DNA from: Marinobacterium rhizophilum
GTDB taxonomy: Bacteria > Pseudomonadota > Gammaproteobacteria > Pseudomonadales > Balneatricaceae
Direction: 5' to 3'
NCBI RefSeq assembly: GCF_024397915.1
Contig: NZ_CP073347.1
Location: 4,154,001-4,218,000, forward strand
DNA: 64,000 nt
Positions 8,768-18,171 of this stretch are shown one piece after another; position 1 is the stretch's first letter; each line of letters starts with the position of its first letter. The notes beneath the pieces were generated by a model. That model worked only from the letters and a program-made list of their open reading frames with translations. It had not been told where the DNA came from and made no database searches. The translations under genes and the position numbers were made by a program.

Positions 8768-8938
8768 ATGGCTGCTAAAGGCGCTCGTGAAAAAATCCGC
8801 TTGGTTTCCTCTGCCGGTACTGGTCACTTCTACACCACCGACAAGAACAAGCGCAACACACCGGAAAAGCTTGAATTCAAAAAGTACGATCCGGTTGTTC
8901 GTCAGCACGTAATGTACAAGGAAGCCAAGATCAAGTAA
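8768..8938 (+). CDS. rpmG: 50S ribosomal protein L33
   Basis: 56 residues: MAAKGAREKIRLVSSAGTGH, then FYTTDKNKRNTPEKLEFKKY, then a VVRQHVMYKEAKIK end. This is the non-cysteine (zinc-independent) form of L33. It lies 11 nt after rpmB with an AAGGAG at the rpmB stop, so the two form one operon ending at the terminator at 8959. In E. coli mutM follows rpmG; here mutM is about 37 kb away at 45919. Confidence 0.98.
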   Translation: MAAKGAREKIRLVSSAGTGHFYTTDKNKRNTPEKLEFKKYDPVVRQHVMYKEAKIK

Positions 8939-8958
8939 TTGATCCGAGCTTGCTAAAG

Positions 8959-8983
8959 AGCCGGCCCTGTGGCCGGCTTTTTT
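8959..8983 (+). terminator. Rho-independent terminator of rpmBG
   Basis: Stem AGCCGGCC (8959-8966) with GGCCGGCT (8971-8978), a 4-nt loop CTGT, followed by six Ts. It begins 21 nt after the rpmG stop. Confidence 0.93.
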
Positions 8984-9448
8984 ATTTTATGTCCCTGTGT
9001 TTTCCGTGCGCTTTGTTCGCGCCGGCTTCCCTCTGCTCCGTCGAGCCTGTTGTATCTCCCGTCGCCTGCCTTCCTGTCCTCAGCTTCTTCGGTCTGTGCC
9101 GGCTGTTTCCGTGCAAGGCGATTTCGCGCTTTTGCAGCGCCTTGGCTGTAGTGTCGGGGTCGTTGGTGTAGCTCGTTGTTCATGTGCCGTCAGGCGTGTG
9201 AAGCGACATTGCTTGCCTAGCTTAAGCGTTTAGTCATTCTGTAGTCTTTGTGAAACATAGAAAATACTGTAATCCAATATTTTTCGCTAAATGTATATTT
9301 CTATTGGGTTAAATTTTAAGTGTCTTCTTTTGATGACATTTATTTTACTTTAGTTCACTTGTACCTCGGTACAATAGGTCTGGGTACGGATTTGTCCTAT
9401 GGTGCCTGTCAGTCTGGAAAGGACTCGACTTAATAACGGAGATGATTC
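8984..9448. other. Adhesin upstream region, no gene seen
   Basis: The first part (8984-9235) is mixed composition with only short unconvincing frames. From about 9236 to 9360 the DNA becomes strongly AT-rich compared with the surrounding GC-rich sequence, with runs such as AATATTTTTCGC. This composition is typical of promoters of large surface-protein genes bound by H-NS-type silencers (inference). The adhesin ATG at 9449 has AACGGAG upstream. Confidence 0.5.
9359..9374. promoter_or_regulatory. Dyad upstream of the giant adhesin
   Basis: A perfect inverted repeat TTGTACC-TC-GGTACAA, 75 nt before the adhesin start codon. It is a plausible binding site for a dimeric regulator of the adhesin; the regulator is unknown. 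Confidence 0.45.
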
Positions 9449-11935
9449 ATGGCGATTGCGGAAGTGGCGGGTACTGTCAGCTTTATTACCGGAGCCGTAG
9501 TGGCTGTGAGTCAGGACGGAAGTGAGCGGTTGCTCGCGCTGGGCGACGATGTTTACAGCAACGAAACGGTGCGCACCGAAGAGGGCGCCCGCGTCGAGAT
9601 CGCCAGCACCCTGGGGCATGAGATAGTGCTTGGCGCCGGCGAAGAGCTGTTGATGTCCACGCAGGAAGTCGCCAGTGACAGCTCTCAGGTTGCAGCACCG
9701 GTGGTAGCGGCGACCGTGTCGTCCGTGATGGGTACTGCCGTGGCCATCGCGGCCGATGGCAGTGAACGCATTTTAAGTGCCGGTGATCCGGTGTTTGAAG
9801 GCGAACTGCTACGTGTGGCCGCTGGCGGTCGTATCGAGCTGCAGAGCAACGCCGGAGAAACCGTCGAGTTGGTGGGCGGGCAGGACGTTCTGGTTGCACC
9901 TGAATTTCACACTGAGTTGGCGCGTTTCGACCCGTCCGAGTCGGTGGCTTCGAACGAGAGCGTCAACAAGGCGCTGGTGTCGGTCGGCGAGGTTGATGCC
10001 ATCCAGAGTGCGATCCTGGCGGGCCAGGACCCGACGGCCATCGCTGAGGCGACGGCAGCCGGCCAGGCGCCGGGTGCCGGTGCCGCAGGCCCGGATGATT
10101 CGGGCAGCAGCTTCGTTATGATTGATCGTACCGGTCAGGAAGTGAGTCCCCAGGCAGGTTATAACACCAGCGGACTTTCTCGCAGCATCAGCAATGAGCG
10201 TACAGAAGATACCGGGCTGGTGAATAGCGCTCCCGGCGTCAGCGTCGACCCGGGCAACGGCCAGAACGGTGCAGAAGGTCCGGATGACAGCGTCAACGAA
10301 GCGGGTCTGGCCGGCGGTTCCGCCGCAGGTGACGGCAGCGATGCCGCCAGCGGTACCTTTACCCTGTCCGACGCCGATGGCCTGGACGACCTGGTCAGCG
10401 TCACCATCAACGGCAGCACCATCCTGATCGCTGATCTTGAAGGCAGCGTCATCGCCGGTGCCAACGGCCACGGCAACCTGACCATCGACAGCTACAACGC
10501 CGCCACCGGCGTGGCCAGCTACAGCTACCAGCTGAGCGGCCCGGTGACCGACGTTGACGGCGTGGCTGAGCAGGACCTGTTCACCCTGAGCGTGTCCGAT
10601 GGCAGCGCCAGCTCCGCCAACAGCAGCATCACCATCGACATCGTTGACGATGTTCCCGTGGCGGTGGATGATGACAGCAAGGCCCTCGGCGAGGACGACA
10701 GCGCCGCCATCAGCGGCAACGTGCTGAGCAACGACCTGCACGGCAACGGGCGAAGCCGGTGCCGATGCGCCGGTGACCTTCGTGCAGTGGACCGGCAGCA
10801 CCAGCGGCCAGTACGGCAGCTTCACCGACAACGGCAATGGCGGCTACAGCTACACGCTCAACACCGCCCATGCCGCGGTGCAGGGCTGGACGACGGTCAG
10901 AGCCTGACCGAGACGTTCAGCTACCAGATCACCGATGCCGATGGCGACACCGATACCGCCACCCTGACCCTGACCATCAACGGCAGCAACGACGGTCCGG
11001 GCGTCAGCGTCGACCCGGGTAACGTCGGCGGTGGTAACGACAGCGTCAACGAAGCGGGTCTGGCCGGCGGTTCCGCCGCGGGTGACGGCAGCGATGCCGC
11101 CAGCGGTACCTTTACCCTGTCCGACGCCGATGGCCTGGATGACCTGGTCAGCGTCACCATCAACGGCAGCACCATCCTGATCGCTGATCTTGAAGGCAGC
11201 GTCATCGCCGGTGCCAACGGCCACGGCAACCTGACCATCGACAGCTACAACGCCGCCACCGGCGTGGCCAGCTACAGCTACCAGCTGAGCGGCCCGGTGA
11301 CCGACGTTGACGGCGTGGCTGAGCAGGACCTGTTCACCCTGAGCGTGTCCGATGGCAGCGCCAGCTCCGCCAACAGCAGCATCACCATCGACATCGTTGA
11401 CGATGTTCCCGTGGCGGTGGATGACAGCAAGGCCCTGGGCGAAGACGACAGCGCCGCCATCAGCGGCAACGTGCTGAGCAACGACCTGCACGGCAACGGC
11501 GAAGCCGGTGCCGATGCGCCGGTGACCTTCGTGCAGTGGACCGGCAGCACCAGCGGCCAGTACGGCAGCTTCACCGACAACGGCAATGGCGGCTACAGCT
11601 ACACGCTCAACACCGCCCATGCCGCGGTGCAGGGGCTGGACGACGGTCAGAGCCTGACCGAGACGTTCAGCTACCAGATCACCGATGCCGATGGCGACAC
11701 CGATACCGCCACCCTGACCCTGACCATCAACGGCAGCAACGACGGTCCGGCGTCAGCGTCGACCCGGGGTAACGTAACGTCGGCGGTGGTAACGACAGCG
11801 TCAACGAAGCGGGTCTGGCCGGCGGTTCCGCCGCAGGTGACGGCAGCGATGCCGCCAGCGGTACCTTTACCCTGTCCGACGCCGATGGCCTGGATGACCT
11901 GGTCAGCGTCACCATCAACGGCAGCACCATCCTGA
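9449..11935 (+). CDS. Adhesin N-terminal open frame: duplicated retention module plus first repeats
   Basis: 828 codons open as written. Residues about 4-72 (VAGTVSFITGAVVAVSQDG...) and about 85-153 (VAATVSSVMGTAVAIAADG...) are two copies of the same FecR-like beta module that forms the LapA-type periplasmic plug; a single copy is usual. TAAG at residues 202-205 is the candidate LapG protease site. Repeat units 1 and 2 follow. Inside unit 1, an extra G near 10748 and a missing G near 10887 shift about 45 codons into another frame and then restore it. A missing G near 11749 finally breaks the frame, which ends at 11935. Confidence 0.8.
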   Translation: MAIAEVAGTVSFITGAVVAVSQDGSERLLALGDDVYSNETVRTEEGARVEIASTLGHEIVLGAGEELLMSTQEVASDSSQVAAPVVAATVSSVMGTAVAIAADGSERILSAGDPVFEGELLRVAAGGRIELQSNAGETVELVGGQDVLVAPEFHTELARFDPSESVASNESVNKALVSVGEVDAIQSAILAGQDPTAIAEATAAGQAPGAGAAGPDDSGSSFVMIDRTGQEVSPQAGYNTSGLSRSISNERTEDTGLVNSAPGVSVDPGNGQNGAEGPDDSVNEAGLAGGSAAGDGSDAASGTFTLSDADGLDDLVSVTINGSTILIADLEGSVIAGANGHGNLTIDSYNAATGVASYSYQLSGPVTDVDGVAEQDLFTLSVSDGSASSANSSITIDIVDDVPVAVDDDSKALGEDDSAAISGNVLSNDLHGNGRSRCRCAGDLRAVDRQHQRPVRQLHRQRQWRLQLHAQHRPCRGAGLDDGQSLTETFSYQITDADGDTDTATLTLTINGSNDGPGVSVDPGNVGGGNDSVNEAGLAGGSAAGDGSDAASGTFTLSDADGLDDLVSVTINGSTILIADLEGSVIAGANGHGNLTIDSYNAATGVASYSYQLSGPVTDVDGVAEQDLFTLSVSDGSASSANSSITIDIVDDVPVAVDDSKALGEDDSAAISGNVLSNDLHGNGEAGADAPVTFVQWTGSTSGQYGSFTDNGNGGYSYTLNTAHAAVQGLDDGQSLTETFSYQITDADGDTDTATLTLTINGSNDGPASASTRGNVTSAVVTTASTKRVWPAVPPQVTAAMPPAVPLPCPTPMAWMTWSASPSTAAPS

Positions 11936-14900
11936 TCGCTGATCTTGAAGGCAGCGTCATCGCCGGTGCCAACGGCCACGGCAACCTGACCATCGACAGC
12001 TACAAACGCCGCCACCGGCGTGGCCAGCTACAGCTACCAGCTGAGCGGCCGGTGACCGACGTTGACGGCGTGCCTGAGCAGGACCTGTTCACCCTGAGCG
12101 TGTCCGATGGCAGCGCCAGCTCCGCCAACAGCAGCATCACCATCGACATCGTTGACGATGTTCCCGTGGCGGTGGATGACAGCAGGCCCTGGGGCGAGGA
12201 CGACAGCGCCGCCATCAGCGGCAACGTGCTGAGCAACGACCTGCACGGCAACGGCGAAGCCGGTGCCGATGCGCCGGTGACCTTCGTGCAGTGGACCGGC
12301 AGCACCAGCGGCCAGTACGGCAGCTTCACCGACAACGGCAATGGCGGCTACAGCTACACGCTCAACACCGCCCATGCCGCGGTGCAGGGGCTGGACGACG
12401 GTCAGAGCCTGACCGAGACGTTCAGCTACCAGATCACCGATGCCGATGGCGACACCGATACCGCCACCCTGACCCTGACCATCAACGGCAGCAACGACGG
12501 TCCCGGCGTCAGCGTCGACCCGGGTAACGTCGGGCGGTGGGTAACGACAGCGTCAACGAAGCGGGTCTGGCCGGCGGTTCCGCCGCAGGTGACGGCAGCG
12601 ATGCCGCCAGCGGTACCTTTACCCTGTCCGACGCCGATGCCTGGATGACCTGGTCAGCGTCACCATCAACGGCAGCACCATCCTGATCGCTGATCTTGAA
12701 GGCAGCGTCATCGCCGGTGCCAACGGCCACGGCAACCTGACCATCGACAGCTACAACGCCGCCACCGGCGTGGCCAGCTACAGCTACCAGCTGAGCGGCC
12801 CGGTGACCGACGTTGACGGCGTGCCTGAGCAGGACCTGTTCACCCTGAGCGTGTCCGATGGCAGCGCCAGCTCCGCCAACAGCAGCATCACCATCGACAT
12901 CGTTGACGATGTTCCCGTGGCGGTGGATGACAGCAAGGCCCTGGGCGAGGACGACAGCGCCGCCATCAGCGGCAACGTGCTGAGCAACGACCTGCACGGC
13001 AACGGGCGAAGCCGGTGCCGATGCGCCGGTGACCTTCGTGCAGTGGACCGGCAGCACCAGCGGCCAGTACGGCAGCTTCACCGACAACGGCAATGGCGGC
13101 TACAGCTACACGCTCAACACCGCCCATGCCGCGGTGCAGGGGCTGGACGACGGTCAGAGCCTGACCGAGACGTTCAGCTACCAGATCACCGATGCCGATG
13201 GCGACACCGATACCGCCACCCTGACCCTGACCATCAACGGCAGCAACGACGGACGGTCCCGGCGTCAGCGTCGACCCGGGCAACGTCGGCGGTGGTAACG
13301 ACAGCGTCAACGAAGCGGGCCTGGCCGGCGGTTCCGCCGCGGGTGACGGCAGCGATGCCGCCAGCGGTACCTTCACCCTGTCCGACGCCGATGGCCTGGA
13401 CGACCTGGTCAGCGTCACCATCAACGGCAGCACCATCCTGATCGCCGACCTTGAAGGCAGCGTCATCCCCGGTGCCAACGGTCATGGCAACCTGACCATC
13501 GACAGCTACAACGCCGCCACCGGCGTGGCCAGCTACAGCTATCAGCTCAGCGGCCCGGTGACCGACGTTGACGGCGTGCCTGAGCAGGACCTGTTCACCC
13601 TGAGCGTGTCCGATGGCAGCGCCAGCTCCGCCAACAGCAGCATCACCATCGACATCGTTGACGATGTTCCCGTGGCGGTGGATGACAGCAAGGCCCTGGG
13701 CGAAGACGACAGCGCCGCCATCAGCGGCAACGTGCTGAGCAACGACCTGCACGGCAACGGCGAAGCCGGTGCCGATGCGCCGGTGACCTTCGTGCAGTGG
13801 ACCGGCAGCGCCAGCGGCCAGTACGGCAGCTTCACCGACAACGGCAATGGCGGCTACAGCTACACGCTCAACACCGCCCATGCCGCGGTGCAGGGGCTGG
13901 ACGACGGTCAGAGCCTGACCGAGACGTTCAGCTACCAGATCACCGATGCCGATGGCGACACCGATACCGCCACCCTGACCCTGACCATCAACGGCAGCAA
14001 CGACGGTCCCGGCGTCAGCGTCGACCCGGGTAACGTCGGCGGTGGCAACGACAGCGTCAACGAAGCGGGTCTGGCCGGCGGTTCCGCCGCAGGCGATGGC
14101 AGCGATGCCGCCAGCGGTACCTTTACCCTGTCCGACGCCGATGGCCTGGATGACCTGGTCAGCGTCACCATCAACGGCAGCACCATCGCCATCGCCGACC
14201 TTGCAGGCAGCGTCATCGCCGGTGCCAACGGCCACGGCAACCTGACCATCGACAGCTACAACGCCGCCACCGGCGTGGCCAGCTACAGCTACCAGCTGAG
14301 CGGCCCGACCACCGACGTTGATGGCGTGGCTGAGCAGGACCTGTTCACCCTGAGCGTGTCCGATGGCAGCGCCAGCTCCGCCAACAGCAGCATCACCATC
14401 GACATCGTTGACGATGTTCCCGTGGCGGTGGATGACAGCAAGGCCCTGGGCGAAGACGACAGCGCCGCCATCAGCGGCAACGTGCTGAGCAACGACCTGC
14501 ACGGCAACGGCGAAGCCGGTGCCGATGCGCCGGTGACCTTCGTGCAGTGGACCGGCAGCACCAGCGGCCAGTACGGCAGCTTCACCGACAACGGCAATGG
14601 CGGCTACAGCTACACGCTCAACACCACCGCCCATGCCGCGGTGCAGGGGCTGGACGACGGTCAGAGCCTGACCGAGACGTTCAGCTACCAGATCACCGAT
14701 GCCGATGGCGACACCGATACCGCCACCCTGACCCTGACCATCAACGGCAGCAACGACGGTCCTGGCGTCAGCGTCGACCCGGGCAACGTCGGCGGTGGCA
14801 ACGACAGCGTCAACGAAGCGGGTCTGGCCGGCGGTTCCGCCGCAGGTGACGGCAGCGATGCCGCCAGCGGTACCTTTACCCTGTCCGACGCCGATGGCCT

Positions 14901-17900
14901 GGACGACCTGGTCAGCGTCACCATCAACGGCAGCACCATCCTGATCGCTGATCTTGAAGGCAGCGTCATCGCCGGTGCCAACGGCCACGGCAACCTGACC
15001 ATCGACAGCTACAACGCCGCCACCGGCGTGGCCAGCTACAGCTACCAGCTGAGCGGCCCGGTGACCGACGTTGACGGCGTGGCTGAGCAGGACCTGTTCA
15101 CCCTGAGCGTGTCCGATGGCAGCGCCAGCTCCGCCAACAGCAGCATCACCATCGACATCGTTGACGATGTTCCCGTGGCGGTGGATGACAGCAAGGCCCT
15201 CGGCGAGGACGACAGCGCCGCCATCAGCGGCAACGTGCTGAGCAACGACCTGCACGGCAACGGCGAAGCCGGTGCCGATGCGCCGGTGACCTTCGTGCAG
15301 TGGACCGGCAGCACCAGCGGCCAGTACGGCAGCTTCACCGACAACGGCAATGGCGGCTACAGCTACACGCTCAACACCGCCCATGCCGCGGTGCAGGGGC
15401 TGGACGACGGTCAGAGCCTGACCGAGACGTTCAGCTACCAGATCACCGATGCCGATGGCGACACCGATACCGCCACCCTGACCCTGACCATCAACGGCAG
15501 CAACGACGGTCCGGGCGTCAGCGTCGACCCGGGTAACGTCGGCGGTGGTAACGACAGCGTCAACGAAGCGGGTCTGGCCGGCGGTTCCGCCGCGGGTGAC
15601 GGCAGCGATGCCGCCAGCGGTACCTTTACCCTGTCCGACGCCGATGGCCTGGATGACCTGGTCAGCGTCACCATCAACGGCAGCACCATCCTGATCGCTG
15701 ATCTTGAAGGCAGCGTCATCGCCGGTGCCAACGGCCACGGCAACCTGACCATCGACAGCTACAACGCCGCCACCGGCGTGGCCAGCTACAGCTACCAGCT
15801 GAGCGGCCCGGTGACCGACGTTGACGGCGTGGCTGAGCAGGACCTGTTCACCCTGAGCGTGTCCGATGGCAGCGCCAGCTCCGCCAACAGCAGCATCACC
15901 ATCGACATCGTTGACGATGTTTCCGTGGCGGTGGATGACAGCAAGGCCCTGGGCGAAGACGACAGCGCCGCCATCAGCGGCAACGTGCTGAGCAACGACC
16001 TGCACGGCAACGGCGAAGCCGGTGCCGATGCGCCGGTGACCTTCGTGCAGTGGACCGGCAGCACCAGCGGCCAGTACGGCAGCTTCACCGACAACGGCAA
16101 TGGCGGCTACAGCTACACGCTCAACACCGCCCATGCCGCGGTGCAGGGGCTGGACGACGGTCAGAGCCTGACCGAGACGTTCAGCTACCAGATCACCGAT
16201 GCCGATGGCGACACCGATACCGCCCACCCTGACCCTGACCATCAACGGCAGCAACGACGGTCCCGGCGTCAGCGTCGACCCGGGTAACGTCGGCGTGGTA
16301 ACGACAGCGTCAACGAAGCGGGTCTGGCCGGCGGTTCCGCCGCAGGTGACGGCAGCGCGATGCCGCCAGCGGTACCTTTACCCTGTCCGACGCCGATGGC
16401 CTGGATGACCTGGTCAGCGTCACCATCAACGGCAGCACCATCCTGATCGCTGATCTTGAAGGCAGCGTCATCGCCGGTGCCAACGGCCACGGCAACCTGA
16501 CCATCGACAGCTACAACGCCGCCACCGGCGTGGCCAGCTACAGCTACCAGCTGAGCGGCCCGGTGACCGACGTTGACGGCGTGCCTGAGCAGGACCTGTT
16601 CACCCTGAGCGTGTCCGATGGCAGCGCCAGCTCCGCCAACAGCAGCATCACCATCGACATCGTTGACGATGTTCCCGTGGCGGTGGATGACAGCAAGGCC
16701 CTGGGCGAGGACGACAGCGCCGCCATCAGCGGCAACGTGCTGAGCAACGACCTGCACGGCAACGGCGAAGCCGGTGCCGATGCGCCGGTGACCTTCGTGC
16801 AGTGGACCGGCAGCACCAGCGGCCAGTACGGCAGCTTCACCGACAACGGCAATGGCGGCTACAGCTACACGCTCAACACCGCCCATGCCGCGGTGCAGGG
16901 GCTGGACGACGGTCAGAGCCTGACCGAGACGTTCAGCTACCAGATCACCGATGCCGATGGCGACACCGATACCGCCACCCTGACCCTGACCATCAACGGC
17001 AGCAACGACGGTCCCGGCGTCAGCGTCGACCCGGGTAACGTCGGCGGTGGTAACGACAGCGTCAACGAAGCGGGTCTGGCCGGCGGTTCCGCCGCAGGTG
17101 ACGGCAGCGATGCCGCCAGCGGTACCTTTACCCTGTCCGACGCCGATGGCCTGGATGACCTGGTCAGCGTCACCATCAACGGCAGCACCATCCTGATCGC
17201 TGATCTTGAAGGCAGCGTCATCGCCGGTGCCAACGGCCACGGCAACCTGACCATCGACAGCTACAACGCCGCCACCGGCGTGGCCAGCTACAGCTACCAG
17301 CTGAGCGGCCCGGTGACCGACGTTGACGGCGTGCCTGAGCAGGACCTGTTCACCCTGAGCGTGTCCGATGGCAGCGCCAGCTCCGCCAACAGCAGCATCA
17401 CCATCGACATCGTTGACGATGTTCCCGTGGCGGTGGATGACAGCAAGGCCCTGGGCGAGGACGACAGCGCCGCCATCAGCGGCAACGTGCTGAGCAACGA
17501 CCTGCACGGCAACGGCGAAGCCGGTGCCGATGCGCCGGTGACCTTCGTGCAGTGGACCGGCAGCACCAGCGGCCAGTACGGCAGCTTCACCGACAACGGC
17601 AATGGCGGCTACAGCTACACGCTCAACACCGCCCATGCCGCGGTGCAGGGGCTGGACGACGGTCAGAGCCTGACCGAGACGTTCAGCTACCAGATCACCG
17701 ATGCCGATGGCGACACCGATACCGCCACCCTGACCCTGACCATCAACGGCAGCAACGATGGCCCCGGCGTCAGCGTCGACCCGGGCAACGTCGGCGGTGG
17801 TAACGACAGCGTCAACGAAGCGGGCCTGGCCGGCGGTTCCGCCGCGGGTGACGGCAGCGATGCCGCCAGCGGTACCTTCACCCTGTCCGACGCCGATGGC

Positions 17901-18171
17901 CTGGACGACCTGGTCAGCGTCACCATCAACGGCAGCACCATCCTGATCGCCGACCTTGAAGGCAGCGTCATCCCCGGTGCCAACGGTCATGGCAACCTGA
18001 CCATCGACAGCTACAACGCCGCCACCGGCGTGGCCAGCTACAGCTATCAGCTCAGCGGCCCGGTGACCGACGTTGACGGCGTGCCTGAGCAGGACCTGTT
18101 CACCCTGAGCGTGTCCGATGGCAGCGCCAGCTCCGCCAACAGCAGCATCACCATCGATATCATTGATGACG
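10238..18171 (+). repeat. Array of ten 250-codon adhesin repeats plus a half unit
   Basis: Unit starts, set at the VSVDPG codon block, are at 10238, 11003, 11752, 12508, 13264, 14014, 14767, 15517, 16268, 17019 and 17769; the basic period is 750 bp. Each unit contains an FTLSDADGLDDLVSV half (VCBS-like), a VPVAVDDSKALGEDDSAAI block (bacterial cadherin/Ig-like) and an ITDADGDTDTATLTL end. The last unit is cut after about 400 bp, where the sequence moves to unrelated modules. Copies are nearly identical at the DNA level. Unit 7 differs by one inserted codon, unit 6 by several substitutions, and units 1-5, 8 and 9 carry indels. Confidence 0.97.
13525..16287 (+). CDS. Adhesin middle open frame (repeat units 5-8)
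   Basis: The longest clean stretch of repeats: about 920 codons with no break. The listed start is only the first GTG after the upstream frameshift (an extra 4 bases near 13250), not a real initiation site. The frame ends after an extra C near 16226 (GCCCACCC instead of GCCACCC). Two shorter in-frame pieces, 12052-12648 and 12770-13441, fill the gap between this and the N-terminal frame. All are parts of the same adhesin. Confidence 0.6.
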   Translation: MASYSYQLSGPVTDVDGVPEQDLFTLSVSDGSASSANSSITIDIVDDVPVAVDDSKALGEDDSAAISGNVLSNDLHGNGEAGADAPVTFVQWTGSASGQYGSFTDNGNGGYSYTLNTAHAAVQGLDDGQSLTETFSYQITDADGDTDTATLTLTINGSNDGPGVSVDPGNVGGGNDSVNEAGLAGGSAAGDGSDAASGTFTLSDADGLDDLVSVTINGSTIAIADLAGSVIAGANGHGNLTIDSYNAATGVASYSYQLSGPTTDVDGVAEQDLFTLSVSDGSASSANSSITIDIVDDVPVAVDDSKALGEDDSAAISGNVLSNDLHGNGEAGADAPVTFVQWTGSTSGQYGSFTDNGNGGYSYTLNTTAHAAVQGLDDGQSLTETFSYQITDADGDTDTATLTLTINGSNDGPGVSVDPGNVGGGNDSVNEAGLAGGSAAGDGSDAASGTFTLSDADGLDDLVSVTINGSTILIADLEGSVIAGANGHGNLTIDSYNAATGVASYSYQLSGPVTDVDGVAEQDLFTLSVSDGSASSANSSITIDIVDDVPVAVDDSKALGEDDSAAISGNVLSNDLHGNGEAGADAPVTFVQWTGSTSGQYGSFTDNGNGGYSYTLNTAHAAVQGLDDGQSLTETFSYQITDADGDTDTATLTLTINGSNDGPGVSVDPGNVGGGNDSVNEAGLAGGSAAGDGSDAASGTFTLSDADGLDDLVSVTINGSTILIADLEGSVIAGANGHGNLTIDSYNAATGVASYSYQLSGPVTDVDGVAEQDLFTLSVSDGSASSANSSITIDIVDDVSVAVDDSKALGEDDSAAISGNVLSNDLHGNGEAGADAPVTFVQWTGSTSGQYGSFTDNGNGGYSYTLNTAHAAVQGLDDGQSLTETFSYQITDADGDTDTAHPDPDHQRQQRRSRRQRRPG

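Noticed and set aside
13234..17990. Very long minus-strand open frames (1,006 and 573 codons) across the adhesin repeats
   Set aside because: They are shadows of the GC-rich repeat codons, repeat with the same 250-codon period, and encode low-complexity Ala/Val/Gly sequence with no family resemblance.
10238..18171. CRISPR-like array
   Set aside because: The repeats are 750-bp coding units without spacers and with no cas genes nearby.
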